Position numbers and translations under genes: made by a program
Part shown: in pieces, positions 1 through 8,494 of the stretch
How the letters are laid out: each line of letters begins with the position of its first letter
How positions within the stretch are numbered: the first letter of the stretch is position 1
NCBI RefSeq assembly: GCF_024704385.1
Contig: NZ_JAJDFX010000002.1
Location: 1,674,001 to 1,738,000 of the forward strand
From: Cellulomonas sp. P24
Lineage (GTDB): Bacteria; Actinomycetota; Actinomycetes; Actinomycetales; Cellulomonadaceae
Reading direction: 5' to 3'
Length of the DNA: 64,000 nucleotides
The notes under the pieces: generated by a model
Database searches by the model: none
What the model saw: only the letters and a program-made list of their open reading frames with translations
Told to the model about the DNA's origin: nothing

Positions 1-685
1 CCTCGTCGAGGTAGCCGGCGGAGTACACGTGGCTCGGCACCGCCCCGGCGACGGCACCGACCGAGAACAGCGCGATGTCGGCACGGTGCTGCACGTCGAG
101 CACCCGCTGCACCGACCGTTCACGCCACATCGCGGCCTTGGTCTCGGGGTAGTCGAAGAACGCCGGAACCGAGAATTGGTGCATAGCGGCACCGAACGCC
201 GCCCCGAAGCTCGAGATCAGGTCGCCCGCGTACTCGATGCCGCTGGTGCGGGTGTTGGCCGCTCCGTTGAGCTGGACGACGGCCGCGCCCCGGGTCGGTT
301 TGGGGGTCAGGTGCCTGCTGATCGCCGCGAGCGTCGTCCCCCAGGCGATCCCGAGCACCATGTCGGAGTCGAACCAGGAGGCGAGCAGCCGGGCCGACGC
401 CATCGCGGCCTGCTCGAGGCGTTCGACCTCGTTCGCATGGTCCGGGACAGGCACGACGTATGCGTCGATGCCGAATCTCGCCGCGATCGCGCGGCCGAGC
501 CCGGGGGCCCGCGTGCTCGCCGGACGGAGCGTGATCTCGACCAGACCGGTCTCCCTCGCGCGCTTGATCAGTCGGGACACCGTCGAGCGTGAGGTGTTGA
601 GCTGCCGGGCGATGACCTCCATCTTCATGTCCTGGAGGTAGTACATGGACGCAGCCCGCAAGACGTCCTGCTCCCGCTCTGCCAT
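1..685 (-). CDS. SorC/DeoR-type sugar-binding transcriptional regulator (3' end outside window)
   Basis: The protein starts at the ATG at 685, preceded on the minus strand by a GGGAGGGG ribosome binding site, and runs off the left edge after 228 codons. The N-terminus (about residues 10-45) is a helix-turn-helix with the SorC-style stretch DMKMEVIARQLNTSRSTVSR. The rest is the start of the sugar-phosphate-binding domain: it contains LGIAWGTTLAAI, QLNGAANT and ends in SHVYSAGYLDE, which in this family precedes the effector pocket. Family members bind phosphorylated sugars or polyols and control the adjacent catabolic genes. It is divergent from glpD, separated by 92 bp with a palindrome, so control of the glycerol genes is likely but inferred. 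The C-terminal third is not visible. Confidence 0.85.
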   Translation of the reverse strand, partial: MAEREQDVLRAASMYYLQDMKMEVIARQLNTSRSTVSRLIKRARETGLVEITLRPASTRAPGLGRAIAARFGIDAYVVPVPDHANEVERLEQAAMASARLLASWFDSDMVLGIAWGTTLAAISRHLTPKPTRGAAVVQLNGAANTRTSGIEYAGDLISSFGAAFGAAMHQFSVPAFFDYPETKAAMWRERSVQRVLDVQHRADIALFSVGAVAGAVPSHVYSAGYLDE

Positions 686-700
686 GACCCCTCCCGATTT

Positions 701-714
701 TGCACGTTTGTGCA
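701..714. promoter_or_regulatory. Palindromic operator candidate between SorC regulator and glpD
   Basis: TGCAC-GTTT-GTGCA, a perfect 5-4-5 inverted repeat, lies in the short divergent spacer, 15 bp from the regulator start and 63 bp from glpD. Its position would allow one bound regulator to control both genes. This is inference from position and symmetry; no clear -35/-10 pair was found around it. Confidence 0.45.
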
Positions 715-777
715 CCTTGGTTGCGCATCCGTTCGTCCCGTGATGACCATAGCGACTGAACCCCGAGGAGGCACACG

Positions 778-2547
778 ATGACGGTGACCGGACTGACCGC
801 ACAGGCGCGGTCCAACGCGTTGGACGCTCTGCGTGCAAGCAGCGCCGCAGGCCACGAGCTGGACGTCCTGGTCGTCGGAGGCGGAGTCACCGGAGCCGGC
901 ATCGCGCTCGACGCGATCACCCGCGGTCTGACCGTCGGCATCGTCGAGGCGCAGGACTGGGCGAGCGGCACGTCGAGCCGGTCGAGCAAGCTCGTGCACG
1001 GCGGCCTGCGCTACCTCCAGATGCTCGACTTCCACCTGGTCCGCGAGGCCCTGACCGAGCGCGACCTCCTGATCACGCGGCTGGCACCGCACCTCGTCAA
1101 GCCGGTCTCGTTCCTCTACCCGCTCGAGCACCGCGTCTGGGAACGCGCGTACGTCGGCGCCGGCGTCGCCCTCTACGACACGCTCGCCAGCGTCAACGGG
1201 CGGCGGCGCGCGCTCCCGATCCACCGCCACCTCACTCGTGGCGGCATGGAGAAGCTCTTCCCCGACCTCAAGCACGACGCCGCGATCGGCGCGGTCCGGT
1301 ACTGGGACGCCTCGGTCGACGACGCGCGTCTCACCTCGACCCTGATCCGCACCGCCGTGCACTACGGCGCCCACGCCGCGTCCCGGACCCAGGTCGTCGC
1401 GATGTCCACCAACGCGATCGGAACCGTCACCGGCGCCACGATCAAGGACCTCGAGTCCGGCGAGCAGATGGAGGTCCGCGCCCACTCCGTCATCAACGCG
1501 ACCGGCGTGTGGACCGAGCAGACCGAGGCGCTCGCCGGCAGCGAGGGCGGCCTGCGCGTGCTCGCCTCGAAGGGCATCCACATCGTGGTGCCGCGGGACC
1601 GGATCGCCGGCGACGTCGGGCTGATCCTGCAGACCGAGAAGAGCGTGCTGTTCATCATCCCGTGGTCCCGCTACTGGGTGATCGGCACGACCGACACCCC
1701 GTGGACGCAGGAGCTCCAGCACCCGGTCGCGACGTCTGCGGACATCGACTACGTGATCGACCACGCCAACGCGGTCCTGTCGCGTCCGATCACCCGCGCC
1801 GACGTCATCGGGCACTGGGCCGGGCTCCGCCCGCTGCTGCAGCCGGGCACCAAGGAGGGGACCTCGTCCGCGAAGGTCTCCCGCGAGCACACCGTGGCAT
1901 CGCCCGCCCCGGGCCTGGTCGTGATCGCCGGCGGCAAGCTCACCACGTACCGGGTGATGGCCAAGGACGCCGTCGACTTCGCCCTGGGCGAGCGGGCGGC
2001 GACCTCGCCGTCGATCACCGACCGGGTCCCGCTCCTCGGGGCCGAGGGGCTCACGGTGCTCCAGCGCAAGTCGCGGTCGATCGCCAAGCAGTACGGGTGG
2101 AACCAGTTCCGCATGGACCACCTGCTGCACCGCTACGGATCACTGCTCCCGGAGCTGCTCGCGATGGTCGACGCCGACCCGTCGCTCGGCGAGCCCCTCG
2201 AGGGTGCGCCGGCCTACCTCGCCGTCGAGGTCGCCTACGCCGCCACGCACGAGGGCGCCCTGCACCTCGACGACGTCATGATGCACCGGACCCGCCTGAA
2301 CTACGAGCAGGCCGACCGTGGGCTCGCGGCGGTCGAGCAGATCGCCGACATCCTCACCCCCCTGCTCGGCTGGGACAAGGCCCAGCGCGCGAAGGAGATC
2401 TCCATCTACCGCGAGCGTGCCGAGGCCGAGGAGGCCGCGGAGCACGAGCTCGACGACGAGAGTGCCGAGATCGTCAGGCTGCGGGCCGCCGAGCTCGCGC
2501 CTATGGTCAGCATTGCGGCAGGTTCGTCGGTCGGCGGTCACAGCTAG
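778..2547 (+). CDS. glpD: Glycerol-3-phosphate dehydrogenase (aerobic, FAD-dependent)
   Basis: This 589-residue flavoprotein oxidises sn-glycerol 3-phosphate to dihydroxyacetone phosphate and passes electrons to the quinone pool at the membrane. The FAD-binding glycine motif GGGVTGAG is at residues 34-41, followed by the family stretch GTSSRSSKLVHGGLRYL near residues 62-80. The middle holds the substrate domain (VIGTTDTPW) and the end is the alpha-helical GlpD C-terminal domain. A GAGGAGG site lies 6-7 nt before the ATG. It is the first gene of glpD-glpF-glpK. Length and motifs fit the family fully. The C-terminal 40 residues are rich in Glu and Ala, as is common in actinobacterial copies. 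Confidence 0.96.
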   Translation: MTVTGLTAQARSNALDALRASSAAGHELDVLVVGGGVTGAGIALDAITRGLTVGIVEAQDWASGTSSRSSKLVHGGLRYLQMLDFHLVREALTERDLLITRLAPHLVKPVSFLYPLEHRVWERAYVGAGVALYDTLASVNGRRRALPIHRHLTRGGMEKLFPDLKHDAAIGAVRYWDASVDDARLTSTLIRTAVHYGAHAASRTQVVAMSTNAIGTVTGATIKDLESGEQMEVRAHSVINATGVWTEQTEALAGSEGGLRVLASKGIHIVVPRDRIAGDVGLILQTEKSVLFIIPWSRYWVIGTTDTPWTQELQHPVATSADIDYVIDHANAVLSRPITRADVIGHWAGLRPLLQPGTKEGTSSAKVSREHTVASPAPGLVVIAGGKLTTYRVMAKDAVDFALGERAATSPSITDRVPLLGAEGLTVLQRKSRSIAKQYGWNQFRMDHLLHRYGSLLPELLAMVDADPSLGEPLEGAPAYLAVEVAYAATHEGALHLDDVMMHRTRLNYEQADRGLAAVEQIADILTPLLGWDKAQRAKEISIYRERAEAEEAAEHELDDESAEIVRLRAAELAPMVSIAAGSSVGGHS

Positions 2548-2635
2548 CTCTCAGGCGCTCTGCGCCCCCCGAACTCCTCGTGCCTGCGCGCGAGGTGCAC
2601 GTGACAACGACGTCCGTCAAGAAATGAGGCTCATC

Positions 2636-3370
2636 GTGGATCCATCGCTTGGCCAGGTATTCATCTCAGAGGTCCTGGGAACGGGGATGCTGCTGCTGCT
2701 CGGTGGCGGCGTGGTGGCGAACGTCATCCTCCCGAAGAACAAGGGCTTCGACAGCGGCTGGGTCGTCATCACCTTCGGGTGGGGACTCGCAGTCTTCTCC
2801 GGCGTCTACGTCGCGTTCCGCTCGGGTGCGCACCTGAACCCGGCCGTGACCATCGGGCTCCTCGCGGACGGCGCGAAGAACTACGCGACCGGCGTCCCCG
2901 TGTCGTTCAGCAGCACCATGGTGTATCTCGCAGGTGAGATGGTCGGTGCCTTCCTCGGTGCCGTCCTCGTCTTCCTCGCCTACAAGAAGCACTTCGACGA
3001 GAATGCCGACCCGGCCACCAAGCTGGGCGTCTTCTCCACCGGGCCCGCCATCCGCTCGTACGGCTGGAACTTCGTGACCGAGCTCATCGGCACCTTCGTC
3101 CTGGTCTTCGTCATCCTCGTCTTCGGCAAGACCCCGTCGGGTCTCGGCCCGCTCGCCGTGGCGCTCCTCGTGGTCGCGATCGGCATGAGCCTCGGTGGCC
3201 CGACCGGTTACGCCATCAACCCTGCCCGTGACCTCGGTCCGCGCATCGCGCACGCCCTCCTCCCGATCAAGGGCAAGGGCTCCAGCGACTGGGCGTACTC
3301 CTGGGTGCCGGTCTTCGGCCCGCTCGCCGGTGCCGTGATCGCCGGCCTCCTCGCCCGCGTCTACGTCTGA
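2636..3370 (+). CDS. glpF: Glycerol uptake facilitator (aquaglyceroporin, MIP family)
   Basis: A 244-residue, six-helix channel for glycerol entry. Both pore NPA motifs are present: HLNPAVT at 67-73 and [10 protein letters not shown] at 194-203. The Asp directly after the second NPAR is the residue typical of glycerol facilitators rather than water-specific aquaporins. I chose the GTG at 2636 because GAGG sits six bases upstream; the in-frame ATG at 2624 has no visible ribosome binding site. It follows glpD after 88 bp and precedes glpK by 43 bp, so the three probably share a transcript. Uptake, phosphorylation and oxidation of glycerol are thus encoded together. Confidence 0.94.
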   Translation: MDPSLGQVFISEVLGTGMLLLLGGGVVANVILPKNKGFDSGWVVITFGWGLAVFSGVYVAFRSGAHLNPAVTIGLLADGAKNYATGVPVSFSSTMVYLAGEMVGAFLGAVLVFLAYKKHFDENADPATKLGVFSTGPAIRSYGWNFVTELIGTFVLVFVILVFGKTPSGLGPLAVALLVVAIGMSLGGPTGYAINPARDLGPRIAHALLPIKGKGSSDWAYSWVPVFGPLAGAVIAGLLARVYV

Positions 3371-3413
3371 TCCTCCGCCGCAGTACTCTCACCGTCGAGA
3401 AGGAACACCACTC

Positions 3414-4931
3414 ATGGCTGACTATGTCATTGCGATCGACCAGGGAACGACCAGCTCACGCGCCATCATCTTCAACCACTCGGGCACCATCGTGGAGACG
3501 GGCCAGCTCGAGCACGAGCAGATCTTCCCCCGCGCAGGCTGGGTCGAGCACAACCCCGTAGAGATCTGGAACAACGTCCGCGAGGTCGTCGGGCTGGCGC
3601 TCACCCGCGCCAACCTGACCCACCGGGACATCGCTGCCGTCGGCATCACCAACCAGCGTGAGACCACGGTGGTCTGGGACAAGACGACCGGCGAACCCGT
3701 CTACAACGCGATCGTCTGGCAGGACACGCGTACCCAGAAGATCGCCGAGGAGCTCGGTGCCCTCGGTGGCGGGGCCGACCGCTACAAGGCCAAGGTCGGT
3801 CTGCCGCTCGCGACGTACTTCTCCGGGCCGAAGGTGAAGTGGATCCTCGACAACGTCGAGGGCGCACGTGAGAAGGCCGAGCGGGGCGACCTCCTGTTCG
3901 GCAACACCGACGCATGGGTGCTGTGGAACATGACCGGCGGTGTCGACGGCGGCGTGCACGTCACCGACCCGACGAACGCGTCGCGCACGATGCTCATGGA
4001 CCTGGCGACGCTGACGTGGGACGCGGACATCGCGGCGGACATGACGATCCCGCTGTCGATGCTGCCGACCATCAAGTCCTCGTCCGAGGTCTACGGCTAC
4101 GGCCGTGAGGGCGGGATGGTCCCGGGGGTGCCGATCTCCGGCATCCTCGGCGACCAGCAGGCGGCGACGTTCGGCCAGGCGTGCTTCGAGGTCGGTACCG
4201 CGAAGAACACGTACGGCACGGGCAACTTCATGCTCCTCAACACGGGCACGACGCCCATCCCGTCGAAGAACGGCCTGCTCACCACCGTCTGCTACAAGAT
4301 CGGCGACCAGCCGACGGTGTACGCCCTCGAGGGCTCGATCGCGGTGTCGGGCTCGCTGGTCCAGTGGCTGCGCGACAACCTGGGGCTGATCTCCTCGGCC
4401 CCGGAGATCGAGGCGCTGGCCGGAACGGTCGAGAACAACGGTGGCGCGTACTTCGTGCCGGCGTTCTCGGGCCTCTTCGCACCGTACTGGCGGGCGGACG
4501 CACGCGGTGCGCTCGTCGGCCTGACGCGGTACGTCAACAAGGGTCACATCGCCCGCGCCGTCCTGGAGGCCACCGCCTTCCAGACGCGCGAGGTCCTGGA
4601 TGCCATGAACGCCGACTCCGGCGTCGACCTGACCGAGCTCAAGGTCGACGGTGGCATGGTCCAGAACGAGACCCTCATGCAGTTCCAGGCGGACATCCTC
4701 GGTGTCCCGGTGATCCGGCCGCAGGTGGCCGAGACCACGGCCCTCGGTGCGGCCTACGCGGCCGGCATCGCGGTCGGGTTCTGGAGCGGCGAGCAGGACG
4801 TGATCGACAACTGGGCCGAGGACAAGCGCTGGACGCCGGCGATGGCCGACGACGAGCGCGACCGTCAGTACCGGCTCTGGAAGAAGGCCGTCACCAAGAC
4901 CTTCGACTGGATGGACGACGACGTGGTGTGA
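3414..4931 (+). CDS. glpK: Glycerol kinase
   Basis: Transfers phosphate from ATP to glycerol, trapping it in the cytoplasm as glycerol 3-phosphate for GlpD. The 505-residue length is normal for the FGGY family. Residues 7-18 carry the first phosphate-binding motif ([12 protein letters not shown]); the central region has [13 protein letters not shown] and [11 protein letters not shown], and the C-terminal lobe has [20 protein letters not shown], all standard for GlpK. An AAGGA site precedes the ATG. It is last in the glp operon, followed by a strong hairpin at 4948. Confidence 0.96.
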   Translation: MADYVIAIDQGTTSSRAIIFNHSGTIVETGQLEHEQIFPRAGWVEHNPVEIWNNVREVVGLALTRANLTHRDIAAVGITNQRETTVVWDKTTGEPVYNAIVWQDTRTQKIAEELGALGGGADRYKAKVGLPLATYFSGPKVKWILDNVEGAREKAERGDLLFGNTDAWVLWNMTGGVDGGVHVTDPTNASRTMLMDLATLTWDADIAADMTIPLSMLPTIKSSSEVYGYGREGGMVPGVPISGILGDQQAATFGQACFEVGTAKNTYGTGNFMLLNTGTTPIPSKNGLLTTVCYKIGDQPTVYALEGSIAVSGSLVQWLRDNLGLISSAPEIEALAGTVENNGGAYFVPAFSGLFAPYWRADARGALVGLTRYVNKGHIARAVLEATAFQTREVLDAMNADSGVDLTELKVDGGMVQNETLMQFQADILGVPVIRPQVAETTALGAAYAAGIAVGFWSGEQDVIDNWAEDKRWTPAMADDERDRQYRLWKKAVTKTFDWMDDDVV

Positions 4932-4947
4932 GCCGACCCGTCGCCGA

Positions 4948-4983
4948 CGGTGGCCCGTCCTGCATCTGCGGGGCGGGCCACCG
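4948..4983 (+). terminator. Hairpin terminator candidate after glpK
   Basis: A 10-bp perfect stem (CGGTGGCCCG at 4948-4957 with CGGGCCACCG at 4974-4983) encloses a 16-nt loop, 17 bp after the glpK stop. There is no T-run, as is usual in actinobacterial terminators. Confidence 0.65.
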
Positions 4984-4994
4984 CCATGTCTGCG

Positions 4995-5044
4995 CCCGTG
5001 CCCACCCGTGCCCACCCCTGCCCGCCCGTGCCCACCGGTTCCCA
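4995..5044. repeat. 10-bp tandem array in glpK-iclR spacer
   Basis: Five consecutive 10-bp units, three of them exactly CCCGTGCCCA and two degenerate, fill the spacer after the glpK terminator. No coding signal is seen. It is one of several short tandem arrays in 3' spacers of this window. Confidence 0.7.
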
Positions 5045-5121
5045 TCGTGCCTGCCGCGCCTCGTCTCGCCTTCCCGCGCCGGACCCGGCGCTCGGCGCTA
5101 GCCTGACGCCAGGAGGATGCG

Positions 5122-5868
5122 ATGACGCACGAGCCGACGCTGATCGCCTCGGTGCAGCGGGCGCTGCACCTGCTCGACGCCGTCGGTGCGGCCGACCGTC
5201 CGCTGCCGGCCAAGGCGTTGGCCCGTCGGACCGGCCAGCCTCTCGGCACGACCTACCACCTGCTCCGCACGCTCGTTCACGAGGGCTACCTGACCCGGGT
5301 CGAGGGGCTCGGGTACGTGCTCGGGGACCGGATCCCCGCTCTGTCCGCCGGACCGGGCCGGGCGGCGACCGCCGTGGCCCAGGCGCACGAGGTGCTCCAG
5401 GCGCTGCACGTGGAGACGTCCGCCGCGGCGTACCTCACGACGATGGAGGACGGGGAGATCCACCTCACGGACGTCGTCGACAGCGCAGCCGCACCGCGCG
5501 TCGACCTGTGGGTGGACTTCCACGACGCGGCGCACGCGACCGCCGTCGGCAAGGCCATCCTGGCGGCCCTCGACGAGTCGCGGCGGCGCGACTACCTCGG
5601 CGACCACGCCCTGACCGACCTGACCCCGCACACGGTGACCGACCGCCGGGTGCTGCTGCGCCAGCTCACCACGGCGGGCGAGTTCTCCGTCGACCGTGAG
5701 GAGTACGCCCTCGGCACCGCCTGTCTGGCGGTCGCGGTGCCGTCGACCTCCTGGACCGGGGCGGTCGCGATGTCGGTGCCGGTGCGGCACGCCGACCGGC
5801 TCCTGGTGCACCGGGCGTCGCTGCGGCGCGCGGCCCGAGAGATCGCCGTCGGCGCCGTGAGCGTCTGA
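5122..5868 (+). CDS. IclR-family transcriptional regulator
   Basis: A 248-residue regulator. The N-terminal winged helix (about residues 8-65: IASVQRALHLLDAVG through GTTYHLLRTLVHEGYLTR) is characteristic of IclR, as is the effector domain with HDAAHATAVGKAILAAL and a C-terminal FSVDREEYALGTACLAVAVP. An AGGAGG site precedes the ATG. It lies between the glp operon and the 2-oxoacid dehydrogenase genes and may regulate either; the sequence does not decide this. Odd feature: its last 27 bp and stop are the first unit of a tandem array that continues past the stop codon. Confidence 0.92.
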   Translation: MTHEPTLIASVQRALHLLDAVGAADRPLPAKALARRTGQPLGTTYHLLRTLVHEGYLTRVEGLGYVLGDRIPALSAGPGRAATAVAQAHEVLQALHVETSAAAYLTTMEDGEIHLTDVVDSAAAPRVDLWVDFHDAAHATAVGKAILAALDESRRRDYLGDHALTDLTPHTVTDRRVLLRQLTTAGEFSVDREEYALGTACLAVAVPSTSWTGAVAMSVPVRHADRLLVHRASLRRAAREIAVGAVSV

Positions 5869-5978
5869 GATCGCCTTCGGCGCTGTCCTCGTCTGAGATC
5901 GCCTTCGGCGCTGTCCTCGTCTGAGATCGCCGTCGGCGCCGTCGCTGCCCGAGGTCGCCTCCGGCTCTGTCACCATCT
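5839..5978. repeat. 28-bp tandem array (5 units) growing out of the iclR 3' end
   Basis: Five head-to-tail 28-bp units, each beginning GAGATCGCC or GAGGTCGCC and the first three ending in GTCT, start inside the coding end of the IclR gene (codons for EIAVGAVSV) and continue 110 bp beyond its stop. Units 2 and 3 are identical; the outer ones diverge. As 28 is not a multiple of three, copies would not preserve frame, so the array is not coding. Confidence 0.9.
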
Positions 5979-6053
5979 GAACGACCCACCGTTGCCGCGC
6001 GGGCAGCACCGTCGCAGAGTCGTGATGAGGACAACGACGTCTGGAGGCGTGCC

Positions 6054-7073
6054 ATGACCACCACGACACCTGGCCGACCGCACCCGATGCAGGCCGGTCT
6101 GGACGGCCCGGCGAGAGTCGACCTGTACCGCACGATGGTGCTGATCCGCACCTTCGAAGAGGCGATCCGGCGCGAGTACTACGCCGACAAGGGCCCGGGC
6201 TTCGACATCGGCAAGGGACTGGTCCCGGGCGAGATGCACCTCGCGGCGGGTCAGGAGCCCGTCGCCGTGGGTGTGTGCGCCCACCTCACGACCGACGACG
6301 CGGTCACCGCGACGCACCGTCCGCACCACTTCGCGATCGCCCACGGCATGGACCTCAAGGCGATGGCGGCGGAGATCTTCGGACGGGAGACGGGGCTCGG
6401 CCACGGCCGTGGCGGTCACATGCACCTGTTCGACCCCGCGACGCACTTCTCCTGCTCGGGGATCATCGCCGAGGGGTACCCACCGGCCCTCGGGCAGGCC
6501 TTCGCGTTCCGGCACCAGGGCACCGACCGGGTCGTCGTCGCGGTGACCGGCGAGGGCGCCGCCAACCAGGGCGCCTTCCACGAGTCGCTCAACCTGGCGG
6601 CGCTCTGGAAGCTGCCGGTGGTCTTCGTCGTCGAGGACAACGAGTGGGGCATCTCGGTGCCGCGGTCGGCGTCGACCAGCGTGCACTCGAACGCGACGCG
6701 CGGCGTCTCCTACGGCATCCCCGCGGAACGGATCCGCGAGAACGACGTCGAGGCCGTCCACCTCGCCGCGTCGCAGGCGGTGGCGCGGGCCCGCGCGGGC
6801 GAGGGCCCGACGCTGCTCGAGGTCCACACCCTGCGCCTGTGGGGTCACTTCGAGGGCGACGCGCAGGGCTACCGCGGCGACCTCGACGACGTCCCGGCGC
6901 GCGACCCGATCCCGGCGTACCGCGCGACCCTCGGAGCGGCCGGACTGCTGGACGACGCCGCCGCGCAGCAGATCGCCGAGGAGGCGAGCACCCGGGTGGA
7001 GGACGCGGTCACCTTCGCCAAGGACAGCCCGCTGCCCGACCCGGCCGACGCCGGCTCGTACGTGTTCGCGTGA
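6054..7073 (+). CDS. 2-oxoacid (pyruvate/acetoin-type) dehydrogenase E1 component, alpha subunit
   Basis: A thiamine-diphosphate-dependent E1 alpha subunit of 339 residues. The TPP/Mg motif appears as GEGAANQG at residues 166-173, continuing into NLAALWKLPVVFVVEDNEWG. It also has THRPHHFAIAHG and GRGGHMHLFD near residues 86-127, as in the AcoA/PdhA family. With the beta subunit it would decarboxylate a 2-oxoacid or acetoin and transfer the acyl group to a lipoyl domain. GGAGG precedes the ATG. E1 beta follows after 10 bp. The substrate cannot be set from sequence alone. Confidence 0.92.
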   Translation: MTTTTPGRPHPMQAGLDGPARVDLYRTMVLIRTFEEAIRREYYADKGPGFDIGKGLVPGEMHLAAGQEPVAVGVCAHLTTDDAVTATHRPHHFAIAHGMDLKAMAAEIFGRETGLGHGRGGHMHLFDPATHFSCSGIIAEGYPPALGQAFAFRHQGTDRVVVAVTGEGAANQGAFHESLNLAALWKLPVVFVVEDNEWGISVPRSASTSVHSNATRGVSYGIPAERIRENDVEAVHLAASQAVARARAGEGPTLLEVHTLRLWGHFEGDAQGYRGDLDDVPARDPIPAYRATLGAAGLLDDAAAQQIAEEASTRVEDAVTFAKDSPLPDPADAGSYVFA

Positions 7074-7083
7074 GGAGGAGATC

Positions 7084-8130
7084 ATGACCATCATCGAGCA
7101 GCCGGTCGACACGGCTCCGCAGAGCAGCCACCGCCTCACCACGTCGAAGGCGATGGTCGAGGGCATCGAGATCGAGATGGCGCGCGACCCGTCCGTCATC
7201 TACCTCGGCGAGGACGTCGGGGCGTACGGCGGGATCTTCAGCTCGACGACCGGCCTGCTGGACAGGTTCGGCCCCGAGCGGGTGATCGACACCCCGATCT
7301 CCGAGACCGCGTTCATCGGTCTCGGCATCGGCGCGGCGGTCGAGGGCATGCGGCCGATCGTCGAGCTCATGTTCGCCGACTTCATGGGCGTGTGCCTGGA
7401 CCAGATCTACAACCACATGGCCAAGATCCACTACGAGTCCGGCGGGAACGTGAAGGTCCCGATGGTCCTCACGACGGCCGTCGGCGGCGGCTACTCCGAC
7501 GGCGCGCAGCACTCGCAGTGCCTGTGGGGCACGTTCGCGCACCTGCCCGGCATGAAGGTCGTCGTCCCGAGCAACCCGTACGACGCCAAGGGCCTGATGA
7601 TCTCGGCGATCCGCGACGACAACCCCGTGGTGTACATGTTCCACAAGGGCGTCATGGGTCTGCCGTGGATGGTCAAGAACGCCCGGGCGACGGCGGACGT
7701 GCCGGAGGGCGAGTACACCGTGCCGATCGGCGAGGCGAAGGTCGTCCGGCCCGGCAGCGACGTCACGGTCGTGACGCTCTCGCTCTCGGTGCACCACACG
7801 CTCGACGTCGCCGAGACGCTCGCGGCGGACGGGATCGACGTCGAGGTGATCGACCTGCGGAGCCTGGTCCCGCTCGACCGCGAGACGATCCTGCGGTCGG
7901 TCGGCAAGACGGGCCACCTGGTCGTCGTCGACGAGGACTACCAGTCGTTCGGGCTCTCGGGCGAGATCGCGGCCACCATCACCGACGTCGACCCCGGGAT
8001 GCTGCGGGCCCCGGTCGCACGGGTCGCGAACCCGGACACCCCGATCCCGTACTCCCACCCGCTCGAGTACGCGATCCTGCCCCGGCAGGACCGTATCGAA
8101 GCGGCGATCCGACGGACGGTGAGCCGATGA
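7084..8130 (+). CDS. 2-oxoacid (pyruvate/acetoin-type) dehydrogenase E1 component, beta subunit
   Basis: A 348-residue transketolase-like beta subunit. It opens with SKAMVEGIEIEMARDPSVIY and has GEDVGAYGG, then ISETAFIGLGIGAAVEGMRP, and in the C-terminal transketolase domain EVIDLRSLVPLDRETIL, all typical of AcoB/PdhB. A GAGGAG site lies just before the ATG. The stop overlaps the start of the lipoyl protein by four bases (ATGA), so translation is probably coupled. Confidence 0.92.
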   Translation: MTIIEQPVDTAPQSSHRLTTSKAMVEGIEIEMARDPSVIYLGEDVGAYGGIFSSTTGLLDRFGPERVIDTPISETAFIGLGIGAAVEGMRPIVELMFADFMGVCLDQIYNHMAKIHYESGGNVKVPMVLTTAVGGGYSDGAQHSQCLWGTFAHLPGMKVVVPSNPYDAKGLMISAIRDDNPVVYMFHKGVMGLPWMVKNARATADVPEGEYTVPIGEAKVVRPGSDVTVVTLSLSVHHTLDVAETLAADGIDVEVIDLRSLVPLDRETILRSVGKTGHLVVVDEDYQSFGLSGEIAATITDVDPGMLRAPVARVANPDTPIPYSHPLEYAILPRQDRIEAAIRRTVSR

Positions 8131-8363
8131 CCGACGTCGTCTTCCCTCCGCTCTCGGCCGAGAGGCCGGACGCGGAGGGAGTCCTCGCGACGTGGTTCGT
8201 CGCGGACGGCGAGCACGTGCGCGAGGACCAGCTCATCGCCGAGGTGCAGGTCGACAAGGTCTCCGCGGAGGTCCCGGCGCCCGTCGCCGGGACCATCCAC
8301 CTGCTCGTCGGCGAGGACGAGGCAGTCGTGCAGGGGACGCCGATCGCGCGCATCGACGCCTGA
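8127..8363 (+). CDS. Free-standing lipoyl-domain protein
   Basis: Only 78 residues: a single lipoyl (biotinyl/lipoyl-attachment) domain. The swinging-arm lysine is K44 in QVDKVSAEVPAPVAG, matching the DKxxxEV consensus. There is no subunit-binding region and no E2 acyltransferase catalytic domain, so it could carry an acyl or electron pair but not make acyl-CoA by itself. It overlaps the E1 beta stop by four bases. No E2 or E3 gene is nearby; it must use partners encoded elsewhere, or act in an unusual complex. Confidence 0.88.
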   Translation: MTDVVFPPLSAERPDAEGVLATWFVADGEHVREDQLIAEVQVDKVSAEVPAPVAGTIHLLVGEDEAVVQGTPIARIDA

Positions 8364-8364
8364 C

Positions 8365-8446
8365 GCGGCGGCCCGGTCGCGGCGGACTGGTCGCGGCGGA
8401 CTGGTCGCTGAGGCTCGTTCGCTGAGGCTCGTTCGCTGAGGTCGTC
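8365..8446. repeat. 14-bp tandem array after the lipoyl gene
   Basis: Units of 14 bp follow two bases after the stop: three copies of GCGGCGG(C/A)C(C/T)GGTC, two copies of GCTGAGGCTCGTTC and a decayed sixth. The two subfamilies share length and phase. No coding signal. Confidence 0.8.
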
Positions 8447-8494
8447 GCTCAGGGCGTCCAGCACCTCGGTGGACGCTGCGTAGACTCTCGCGTC

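Noticed and set aside
2318-2635. Longer N-terminus for GlpF starting inside glpD
   Set aside because: It would overlap glpD by 230 bp and add an Arg-rich sequence; GTG 2636 has a proper ribosome binding site.
4995-5044. Short direct repeats considered as a CRISPR array
   Set aside because: Units are contiguous 10-mers without spacers and there are no cas genes. The arrays at 5839, 8365 and 14125 were rejected for the same reason.
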